Part shown: piece after piece, positions 13,160-25,200 of the stretch
How positions within the stretch are numbered: the stretch's first letter is position 1
Layout of the letters: every line of letters begins with the position of its first letter
Assembly: GCA_030141605.1 (NCBI GenBank)
Contig: JAQGDQ010000057.1
Coordinates: forward strand, 682,001-746,000
Reading direction: 5' to 3'
DNA length: 64,000 nucleotides
From: Tubiluchus corallicola
Lineage: Eukaryota; Priapulida; Priapulimorpha; Priapulimorphida; Tubiluchidae
Translations under genes and position numbers: made by a program
The notes under the pieces: model-generated
Told to the model about the DNA's origin: nothing
The model's database searches: none
The model's input: only the letters and a program-made list of their open reading frames with translations

Positions 13160-13284
13160 ATGGCAGATAATGGGATAGACCAAGCAGATATGGGTGAAGC
13201 AGGCAGCTTTGATCGAAGTGGTGTAACGGCTGAAGCCAGTCAATCTTATAAAACGAGTCAGAGTGATGACGGAAATAGTGCTAG
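13160..13284 (+). CDS. MARCHF5: MARCHF5 exon 1
   Basis: 41 codons plus 2 nt, beginning MADNGIDQADMGEAG and ending ...GNSAR, followed by a GTATGA donor. Phase 2 joins exon 2 to make Arg42. This low-complexity, acidic leader precedes the RING-CH domain and is much longer than in human MARCHF5. Confidence 0.85.
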
Positions 13285-16200
13285 GTATGAATTCGTACTA
13301 TTGCCCACATAAACCGTTATAATGGTGAATGGAGATTAAAATATGAGCTTATACTACTCGCGTCCTCCACATATTTTCATCCATAGTCTATTTGCTAGTT
13401 GAAGATCTTGATAGATATAGATTATTTTGTACATTTGTTGGTTAAATACAGTAACTACAAGAGAACATCTTGATTGCGAAACTTGCTTCTGAAGTCTAAG
13501 AAACCTAACCATAACATGGTTATTGATGGTCTCGCCTCAACAATTTGCATAATTCCGGCAGATTTGATGCATCAACTGTTTCACTGTTAAGTGAATTCCA
13601 AGGACCCACAACACGAGAAGAGAAGAAATGGGCTCTAATATGAGTGCGAGACTATTGTACAAATAATTTAGAATGGTGTAATTCACCTAGTGATCTACAT
13701 AAAAATTTGTAGCTATGTCGCGAGAACTAATGACTCTATAACAGCTAATAAGATTTACAGTGTTGTTCAAGAGAAGATATGGAGTCAGGGTGAATATGAG
13801 AGGCCAGGCTGATGCACCTCCATTGAGTTATTTCTAAAGCATTTTAAGAGTAAAATACTGTGGTGACCAAACAACGCACGCATACTCAAGTATTGGTCTA
13901 ACTACAGCTTTATAAAAAAGTGCTTTAACTTTTGCACTACGTGATGAAATGCAGTGTTTTATCATTCCAATGTGTCTATTGCCCTGAGAAATAATATGCT
14001 CAATATGTGAGGTCCACTTCAGGTTGTTTGAGATTAATACTCCCAAATCACATACAACTGATTTTTCGTCAATAAGACGTTGTAGAATTAGAACGAATAT
14101 GAAGTATGCTGCATTTACTACGTTTGAGGGACATTAACCAGTTGTCACATCATTGCTCAATTTCAGACAGGTTTGCTTGTAAGATCTCTTGATTATAGGA
14201 ATTTCTAATTGGACGGTAAAGTTTTATATCATCAACAAATAGTGGTATACGTGTGTCAGGGATACACAATTAATAACATCATAAAAATAAGAAAGCAATA
14301 GGGTCCCGACAAAGTCCCTTGAGGAATACTACTGGTGAATTTTCCCAGGAAGTAGTTACACCATTTAAAACTCCTCTTTGCAGTCTGCATGTTAGAAAAT
14401 ATTGAAACCATTGGAGTGGTTTCTCTCTTATACCTGCAAATTCCATTTTTAACATGAGACGATGAAGGGGAATGGAATCAAAAGAAATCAATGTCTAGAA
14501 TATCAGTTGATGGGAGAGAAGGGTCATCAAAGAATTGGGAGCAGTCATTTAAGCATTCAAGAAGATTTGTTATTGTGCAACGTTGTGGTATCGAGCCATG
14601 TTGATTATTGCTGAATTGGCCAGAAGATAGCAGAAATGTTAGTATATCGCTCCACAAAATAGATTTAAGATATTTAGAAACAAGAGAAGATAGAGAAATT
14701 GGGCGTAATTCATCACATGTCAAGTTGGTATTAGGTTTTTAGGCCATGTCAATAACTTTGGCTAGCAAAGAAGAATCTTCTCATAATTTGGCTGCTTCTT
14801 TAAAGGACATTTCGGCAGTTTTCATCTCACAAGCATTTAGTTTTTCTACTGTGCCTCCCTGTCTTTTTTGGTTTTTATCATACAGTAAGCAAATCTTTGG
14901 TAAAATGCCAGTTGGGTTTTTAGACTTGCTGAAAGGAGATGAAAATGATGAACGCAGCTGCAGACTTCTGGCTTCCGCCTTTTGTCTCCTCTGAGACTGC
15001 AGTAAAATTCTTGTAGCAGGCAAAGTGCAAAGTGATCAAAGTTTGAAGTAATGCTTTGGTATTTTGATTTTGCATACTGTACTTGGTTCTGTCGTTGTTT
15101 GGCACATTTTTGGTTCTTTTCCCAGTGATGGGACAATTTTTTTTAAAATTCCTGTTCACTCTGCTGTTTTTCTGTAGTATCTATACAATGAATAATACAC
15201 TGCATATCTACAAAATTGAAATATTGGCTAAACTTATCAAATGTTTTACAGGAAACATGTTACAACTGATCTGAAATTATGATTGATTTTCAAATGACAA
15301 AAAATCCCATAATGCACACACTGCAGGTTGTAACTAGACTGTATCTCCGATATTGAGTTTATTGAAATTAGTTTATTGTGTCAGTTACAGTAAATTGGTC
15401 AAATTTTAAATAAAGCAAAAGCTATTTGAGCAAACAAAGTCCCACTGTTCTAATGCTGAAATACCCATTACGTATGCCCAATCAATTACAGTATAAATTA
15501 TAGCAAAAATCTTATAGGCTTATGTAAGTTTGTAATTTTTTCAGTTTTAATTTTGAGCCATGATTGCTGTGGACAGCATACAATTTTTTTGTCTTAAGGA
15601 TATTTATGACTGCATTTCTTTTGTCTTGATTATAAATCTAGTATGTACTGGGCAAGTACTACAAGCTCCCACAGAATTTTTTGTGCTCTAATTTAGGTGA
15701 AATAGTGATCTCTGGGCAATGGTCAAGTTTGTCTTGTGTCCACTCATGACTGATATTTTTTTGTGTTGGTCATGAATCTAAGCACTGCTGACCATGCTGT
15801 ACACACTGGCATAAAATTTTTTCTTGTGCTCAAGTTTTACATTAAATGATTATTTTTTGGTTTTTACATCACCTTTGACCTCTCGTGACAGGTTGCATAA
15901 CACAAGACAAACATATTTTTGAAACTTGGAATTTGTGCCTTCTGTTTAGCTACTCAAACCTTTCGTGCTCGAATTTTGAGTTAAAGTGCTCTGGGCTCCT
16001 TGTCTAATATCTTCAGAAAACTAGGTTTCACATCAGCGTAAAAAATCAGGTTTATAATTATGAATGAAATTGAACAAATCAGCAATTATGTTAACACAAC
16101 CATTGCAGTTGAGCATGAAACATCAGAGAGACAAACAAGAATACTGATTAAGTCAAACATTATCTGAGATAGTAGGGCTAGCTTGCTTTCAGTGCTGACA

Positions 16201-19200
16201 ATTATGGGAAAAATTTGATTGTGGCTGTTAATTGCAGTAGTTTGGCAGTTTATGGGAGGACTATAGCTAATGGATGGATGTGTATAATGAAAAGGAGTAC
16301 ATGGTGGACAAAGAAGTTAAGGGGTGAACCCAGGAATAAGATTTTCACTAGGATGGGCTAAGTGACTATTGACCAACAAAGTATCAATCAGAGGACGGCT
16401 ACAATTGAGAGAGAAGCCAGTTTGGTAATTTATAGAAGTTGAAGGAATAATTGACAGTGGGATGTATGCAAGTAATTGGAGAGCTAGAAGGGCAAAGTGT
16501 AGCAGAACTGAGACCAGGAATGAGGTTTGCACGTGAAGGGACTGTATGACTTTTTACTAAAGTCATTTGATTACTATTAGTCAGAGGACAGCTACAATCA
16601 GGAGTAAGGCCAATGTTACACTATCAGGAAGAAATGGACTATTAGTAACTTGTTTAGGTCACGGGCAGAATAGCTTGACTTCTCTCAGGGGACAGGCAAT
16701 AATGAAAAGAACTTGTCTAAAAACTAGTATCAACAGACTGAGCAGGTCAATATTGTTGAGATGGTGTAATAATAAGATCAGGATTCAAGGAGGTTTTGTT
16801 GTCATTCACATGATGGAGAGATGAAACAGTTTCAGAACGTTGATCTACTTCATGGCATTTAGTCAGATGATTACAAATATCACATTCACAAGCGTCAAAG
16901 GAGTTACTTTGATTGTGATTTCGAATAAGGCCAAATCTATTTGGTATTTTATTCATGATAATCTCACCGGTGTATTTGGAGGTTAACATAATGATTGTTT
17001 TACCTTGTTTGCCAATAACTCTGCCAACGTCATGAGTATCAAACGTACAAGGACTAATAATAAGAAAGCCAAATGTGAGGGCAACGTACGACCATGGTGT
17101 CCTTTACACGTTGCCTCAGTGTTCAACATTTACACATGTATACATCTGTTCCTCTAGGTATAAAGTTGTTTCCCCATTCTGGTTAAAAACAATTAGAATT
17201 TTACTGTAACTGCTCACTAATCTACCATCAGCTGGTGTGACTTTGATCAATTTTAGGAGTTCTCATTGCTATCGTTTAGAATTTTGACTAATAATATGTG
17301 TTACCCTTTGGTTATAACACTTTGAGTGTTAACTAATAAACCACCTGATGTAAAGAAGCTGCCACCTACATATAGTTTAAAAATCATTTTTTTTAAACTT
17401 GAAAAGAAAACAATGTCACCCTGGGGTTTGAGGCTACTTTGTTTATGTGTCTGTAAGTGGCTGTCTGGCCAAAGTATCCATGCCATTGACTCTATATCTA
17501 AGGATTAATACTGTTTATAATTATTATATTTAGTGAGTTAAGTATCTGTTTTCATCTGCTTTACAACTCAAATAGTCTTGCTATATTGAAAGTCTTTGCT
17601 CAGCTTCAACTCGGCCTTGTTTGTGCACACAGAGCCTGCAAAAATCTGTGAAAAAATTTTGAACAAAGTCACCAGTGATAACAAAGCTACTCCAGTTGAC
17701 AGTAGTATTTTAAATCAGTTTGAGTGTACTTCATTGCCCCGAAGTGTTTGTCCAAGTGACTCTTGAAGGTGTTTAATGATGGCGCATCCAACTTATGAAC
17801 CGCTATGATATTCCTAGTTTAAACTGTATTTGTGAATAAAAGCAGCATCATACCACAATCATGAACTATGTTGGAAGACATTTCGCAACCTAAGATCAAC
17901 AGGTTTTTCTGGATTATGCTGTCAATATCTGTCTAATCTTGACTTCCGGTGCTTCTCCTCTTCATCGGTACCTCCAACTAGCACCCCCTTCGCTTTGTAA
18001 CAGGATGCAAGAGAATTTAACAGTTTCCATTCCATATCACATTGACATTGTTTGTCTTCCTTCAAGGATTCTTCTTTATCAATTTTCATCTTTTTTGTCT
18101 CTTCTTCTTGCTGTCATTACTTATAGTTTTCCTGTATTCTATGTCTGTCTTAACCTTCAATACACATGTTTAACATTTCAACACAGGTGCTCCTAATATC
18201 TGTCACATTAATATCACTTACCACCTGCTGTTTTCTTTGCACAGAAATAAGTGCTCTGTTGTTTCTGATTCTTCATTATGCAAATCACTTCAGATTATCA
18301 TTATATAATACTTAAAATTTGTTTACTCTCATTTAGGCCTAACTCATGTAGATAAGATTGCAATTTAGATTGCTTTCTTTTAAGATTCTCATTTTTGTCA
18401 TTTTCTGGTTAAATTCTTCACCCAGCCCTTCTTTTATTTTATTCTTAATCATTTTTCTCCTTTTATTTCTTAATTATAATTATATGTAAATCTTTAAGTT
18501 GATACTGTTTTAATAATTCTGACACTTAATTGAAGAATTAGAATCTTGAACTACATTGTTGGGTAATTTATTTCCATTTGTTGTCCATCTTTATTGAAAA
18601 TATCTGTGGAGTTTTCTACTTCACATGTCCACTTGCTAGAAACTACTCTTAATCTTGTACGTGTGACCTCCAGCACCATGGTATGTGTGAGATATGCGTG
18701 ACCTCTAGCACCATGGTATGTGTGAGATGCACATGAGCTCTAGCACCATGGTATGTGTGAGAAACTACTCTTAATCTTGTATGTGTGACCTCTAGCACCA
18801 TGGTATGTGTGAGAAGGAAACAGTTTTCTTCATCATATCTTGTTTCACCGGATTTCAAACTATGCCGCCTTGGTCAAAAACTGGCCTAACCATCGATTTT
18901 AATCGACTCATCATTGGCTCATCAAGACAGAAGAAATTTCTCTTGATAGTAATGCAGAATAATTCTTAATGATAAGAGTCATAATAATGGATAAAAACCT
19001 CGCAATTAAAAAACAAGAAAAAAGAAAGGCACAAAATCTCGATATACCACTATAGTTACCAAAGGTTTACTTGAAAAAGAACTGCACTAGTACTTTGAAA
19101 CATTGTACCGTTTTCTCTTTTTCCTTGTTTTTTAATTATGTGGGCTTTTTATCTACTTACGGCAAGAGGAAAGTGCCTGATGGTCATTTATTCATTCTCT

Positions 19201-22200
19201 TGATAAGTGCAAGTCTTCTATGGGCTTTGTTAACAGCATGATTGATATGGTTTTGAAATTGAAACACTTTGCCAACTCTGCTAGGGCTTTATTAAATTTA
19301 CTAAATGTTTACAGGACTCTTACTAAACAAAACGATTCCGTTTGCATGCTGTAGCTATTTGTATACAGTAAAACGAAAAATTACCAGTGCTGGAAATTTT
19401 GCGAATTTTGTGCAGACCGCCCGGAGCAAAATTACACAGCATTAACGGTGCTGGTAAATGTGCAACTGTTTGTATATGCTGCTAAATACAGACAATATAA
19501 TTAACGTAATGCTTGGCGATGTGCTGTAATTGTATATTGGAGATTGGAGCCCGCTAAGCAGCAACTCATACCAATGATTATGAAATGAAGAAGACTAAAA
19601 ATTTCCGTTGGTCTTCACCTGAGTAACTTGTTTGGAATCATGTGTCGTAAAAATTCACTTCACGAAGAAGCTCAATTTACCATAAGTTTAACTCACACTT
19701 TTTTCAGTTTACAGTATTGTACAAAAGTGTGCTTGTATGTGGGGCTCCCATATGAACTGCCACCTCATGCAATATCACCACCTTTTATCATGCAAAGTTG
19801 CTTTTTTCTGTGTAATCTAGCTTGGAATACATTGTCTAGAGTCTCTAGACACCTTAATTAATCACTGCTGATAGAGGATCACTAAATTATTTGCCTTGCT
19901 CTTTTGACTTTACATTCAAGTCTAACATTTTGATACCCTAACAAGTAAATTTACTTCTAAATATTGCCAGTGTTTTAAATATTGTACAAGGTCTGCATTT
20001 TTTTGTTAGGAGCCATAAACCTACATATGTTATAATATCTAGCTACTTATTACAACTGAAAGGGTTGGTAAGGGATTTTAATATTAAGTTTTCTCATATT
20101 TGTCTAACTTACAAAAAAGAAGGTCAGGTAGATAAGAGTCATAACTGTAGCAGACTCTTTTCTCACAATTCAAATCAAAACAATTTATTTCACTTCATTT
20201 CATTTCAGAAATCACTCACTTGTTCTAGTGTTCATGTATTACCTTATCTTGCAATGCCATTTATGCAAATATCCACCCACAGTGTACTTTTAGAGGATTA
20301 ATCGTAGGTAAGAACAGTGATGATTAATTACACTGTGACAGTCTTGGAAGAGCAGCAAAAAGCAGTTTTGGCTGTGCAGGTTGCTATTGCTTATCAGTAA
20401 CTTTCACTTTGATCTCACTAATGTATTAGCTACTAGTAGACGAAAATATATTTTAAGAGAAATAAATAAGCATTGTAACTTGACATTTGCATAGTATAGT
20501 AGCATAGTAGTGTACATTCTCAAGATTATTTTCTCGTTAAAGAAAACACGTTTATCAACGATTGTTAGGTCATGTCAGAACTAAGGCGAACAAAACTGTT
20601 TATCATTTACAAAAATCAGTAAACATTTAGAGTGACCTAACTAAACGTTTATGTTTACACGTGTAAACATGACAGCCCTATTGTCAAAATAAATTATGTA
20701 ATTGCGATATCTAATGCTTTTTGTGCATAAATATAGGTTAGGGACACGTTAAATCACATGACTTCTTACATTAAGTTTTTGCATTAATTATATTATATCT
20801 GTAAATGTCCAGCTGCTTAGTCAGCTGCTGATCATTAGAACTGTACTAATGATCAGTAAACGTAATTATCTAATATAATGATGCATCTACCTACTTCTTT
20901 GTAACAGGAAGCACTGCTGGGTATGTTTTGCTACAGAAGAGGATGACAGATCCTTAGCTTGGGTGCGGCCATGTCGTTGTCGGGGTAGCACAAAGTGGGT
21001 ACACCAGCAATGCTTGCAACGATGGATTGATGAGAAGCTAAAAACTAATTCAAATAATTCTGTTCGTTGTCCACAGTGTAATACTGAATACATCATTATA
21101 TACCCTGCTAGAGGTGAGAACAAATATGTGTGAATGTTTCAATAAATTTCAGTTTGAAATCGTTGCAAAATTGAGAAATTGATTATGTTTTTGTATAGGT
21201 TTTTTAAGTACAAGCAAGAGTGCTTAAACAGCTAGTATTAGTGTGTGTATTATGCTATGCATTACAAATTTTATACAAGTATTTTAAGGCACAAACATGC
21301 ATGATGCATCTAGGTGTCATGTTAAAGACTTGTTCCTAGTTGTTCTTTCAGAAACAAAAATCTAGCAATTATAAAATTCAAAATTATTCTAAAATTTCTA
21401 TGCAAGTGCTGTCTTCAAATTTTAAGTTGATGATTTCTTAAAATGATAATGCTTTGACAACTGACATCTGAATTGATTGATTTGCAAACCTAGCAGAGTG
21501 AAAACGTGAGCAGTACTATGAATTTTGCGAAAACAAGAAACCTAGAGGAGCACGATATTTAAGAGAAAGTTAACACTGCAATGTGAATTATTTAATAAAA
21601 TAATGATAATGTTTGAATATTTTACAAAATGCCTAAAATAATTGAAAAAAATTTCAATCAAAAATAAGTATTGGTAAATTGATATTCATTATGCTGAAGT
21701 ACTTAATAAATGGCATTTAAGTACCAATTACAAGTAAGTACTTGATGAAAGTCTGGCTTTTCTCACTTCCGGTTTTTTCCAATTACCAAGATGCCATATT
21801 TGGGATATTTACCATATTTACGATTGGATTGGATTGATTAAATCTTATTAAATAGTGTTTTCTAAGGCCCAAATAATGTGATCATTTTAGTTATAAACAA
21901 TAACATTTCTAATGTAAGATATGGCAAGGTTGGTGTAATATTTTTTTAATATTAATTTACATTTACAGGCACAGCTGTGTACCTGTTGAATCTAATTGAT
22001 AAAATGATCTACAAAGTTTGCCCGTTTGTAGCTGCTGGTCTTGTCGTTGGTTCTGTATACTGGACAGCGGTCACTTATGGAGCAGTGACTGTCATGCAGG
22101 TATGCCGAAAATTTGATTTCTTACATAGTAGATTCATTTTGAGTTGCAAAGTGTATAATAATGAACTTTAAGCCTTGATGTCCATCGCATAGCTAAGTGT

Positions 22201-25200
22201 AGTTTTTTAATTTCTTAAAAAGTTGTGATTGCAGACTCACTTTATAATCCGATTCTCTATTTTTTCCAGAGTAGTCTTCTTTGTTGCGTAACTGTTAGAT
22301 TTTGACATCACTATCAAAGTGCTCGTGTGTCTTATTGGTAACCAAATGGTTTACTGCCATTTTTGCGGTTTACCGTCTGTGACCTCCAAGCATATTAGTT
22401 GGCATTCGGTTTCTTTGGTGTCCTTTTCTCTCGTCTTTCGTCTTTCGTGCTTTATTATATTGTTTCTCTTTTGCTGGTGCATAATTGACTCTTTGTGTAT
22501 TCTGTTTGGCACTGTACAGTCCAAGTTGTGAGTGAGATGTTATATTGTGCGATGAATTTAGGTGCAGGCAATGATGAATGAAAATGTTAAATACAGAGCA
22601 CGTTTGTTTCTGTGTTATAATTTAGCTGATTGTGAATGTGTTTGCTGGATGTTTGCAGGTTGTATCTGATTACTTACGACTGTTTAGTTATTTATTTGGT
22701 TTGTATTCTGCCCTTTAGTATTTTGCAAATATGTTTTCCAGGTGCTTGGACACAAAGAGGGCCTCAATGTGATGGAACAAGCTGATCCTCTCTTTCTTCT
22801 AATTGGCTTACCTACCATTCCCATAACTCTTATTCTTGGTAAAATGGTTCGCTGGGAGGACTATGTACTGAAGATATGGCGAAAGCATTCACGAAAGCTG
22901 CCATTACTCGGTTACTTCTTTTCTTCCGAAAGTTGCCAAGCAGTGGCTCCACAGGCAGATATCCAAACATTCTCTGGTAGATATGACATAAGTAGAATAT
23001 TTAAAAAATAAGGGCCTAGAAATGTATTTTTCTAATTGTTGTACAAATTTTATTAAAATTCTTTAAATTTTGTTGTACTTCATATTTACTGTAATGTACT
23101 TAAGGCTCTTAGGGTTTGTAGTTGCTGTGCAACTGTGCATAGCTACTAGTTAAAGTGGTCAGTGTGCTAAAGTTATTATAAGGTATCATTGTCAACAAAG
23201 TAGAATCAAGTCTCACATTTACTGAAGTTTCATGAGTAAAACCTAATTGAGTTTTTAGGGGAGGATATATATATAAAGAGTTGATATGATAGAAACGAAA
23301 GCTGCAAAATGCAATAAAATTAATGTAAATTTCAAGCCATGAACAATTAAAGAATAGCTTTGTTCATTAAAAACTTATAAAAATGCCACATTTCATCTTT
23401 AGTTGGCTGATTCAGATATTGCATTTCAGATCCACTCTCCGCAACACGTGTGCTGTGTGGAGCCATGATTTTACCCACAATAGCGACAATCTTTGGAAAA
23501 ATTATGTTTAACACAGTCATTAACAATCTTCATCGGACAATACTGGTAAATTGGAACTTTTAATATATTAATACCTGCTTTTGTTGGTTAAAAAATGAAG
23601 ACCAAATATCAGAAAAAGCCTGCATTTTTTGTGAGTTGTAAATTGAAAAATAAGATTTTGTAATTTATTATTTTAGTTTGTTGAGTTTCTAGATTTATTT
23701 TGGTTGCTGATGTTTTAGATTTATCTTAGCTTATGCATTTTTCTTAGTTGCTCAAGTTCTAGATCTTTCTTCATTGCTGAAGTTCTTGGTTTTTCTTAGT
23801 TTCTGAGGTTCTAGATTTTTCTTAGTTGCTGAAGTTTTATGTTTTTCTTGGTTGCTGAGGTTCTAAATTTTTTTTAGTTGCTGAGGTTAGTTCTAGATTT
23901 TTCTTAGGTGCTGAGGTTTTAGATTTTTGTTAATTGCTTAATCATCGACCTTTGGTATGCAGCAACCTTGGCATAAAATGCATGTCATTTGTCGAGATGA
24001 ATGACCTACTATTGAAAGGCCACGACCCAGAGGATCATCAATGTTCAAGTTATGTTGGGTTTTTGCACATTTTGCTAAAAATCTACATGATGTATACAGT
24101 AAACAAAATGTTTTTATAGCAATTTTGGACAGTAGATTATCTGAGCCTTTCAAAAGTGCAGCAGTTACTTTTGGTACACAAGGTCGTAATTTGGCGGTTG
24201 CTAGGGTGTAAAATTGACCATTTCCTTCAAAACAGATAAAGTACGTATTCTTTACCAATTTTGAGGCCAAACAGAGTTTTCGATGCTACCACATTTTGGC
24301 CCAGCTGGGTCACCTAGAGGGAAGGTGTTAAACATACTGTGTAAGAGTACTATTCAAGTAAAGCTTATGCCGAGGTGGTTTGACATTGTTTATTAAAGCG
24401 TTGAGTATGGTTAATAAATGACTTAATTTTCTTTATCTTTCTAAAACATTCTATCCTTCATCTTAGATTTTTGGTGTCTAGTAACCTTTGCATAAAATGC
24501 ATGCCAAACTGAATGACCAAGGTCAAAAATTTTTGGCTGTCTGGGGTCACCCAAAGGGCAGCTAAAGGGAATGTCGTAAACAATTGTGTACTCAGTTGCT
24601 GAGGTTTTAGGTTCTTCTTAGTTGCTGAAGTTTTAGGTTTTTCGTAGTTGCTGAGGTTCTAGACTTTCTTTAGTTGCTGAGGTTCTAGACTTTCTTTAGT
24701 TGCTGAGGTTCTAGACTTTCTTTAGTTGCTGAGGTTCTAGACTTTCTTTAGTTGCTGAGGTTCTAGACTTTCTTTAGTTGCTGAGGTTCTAGACTTTCTT
24801 TAGTTGCTGAGGTTCTAGACTTTCTTTAGTTGCTGAGGTTCTAGACTTTCTTTAGTTGCTGAGGTTCTAGACTTTCTTTAGTTGTTGAGGTTCTAGACTT
24901 TCTTTAGTTGCTGAGGTTCTAGATTTTTCTTGGTTGCTGAGGTTTTAGGGTTTTCTTAGTTGCTGAGGTTGGTTCTAGATTTTCTTGTTGTTGTGGTTGT
25001 AGATTTTTCTTAGTTGCTGAGGTTCTAGATTTTTCTTAGTTGCTGAGGTTCTAGATTTTTGCAGACATTTTATATATTTCATACAAGGACTACTATACAA
25101 CAGTAGTATATAGTGGTATAGTAGTCCTTGATTTCATACTATAAGTTGCCATAAACTGATGTGTTACACGTTGTGATGTCACAGCATAATTTTTTACCTA

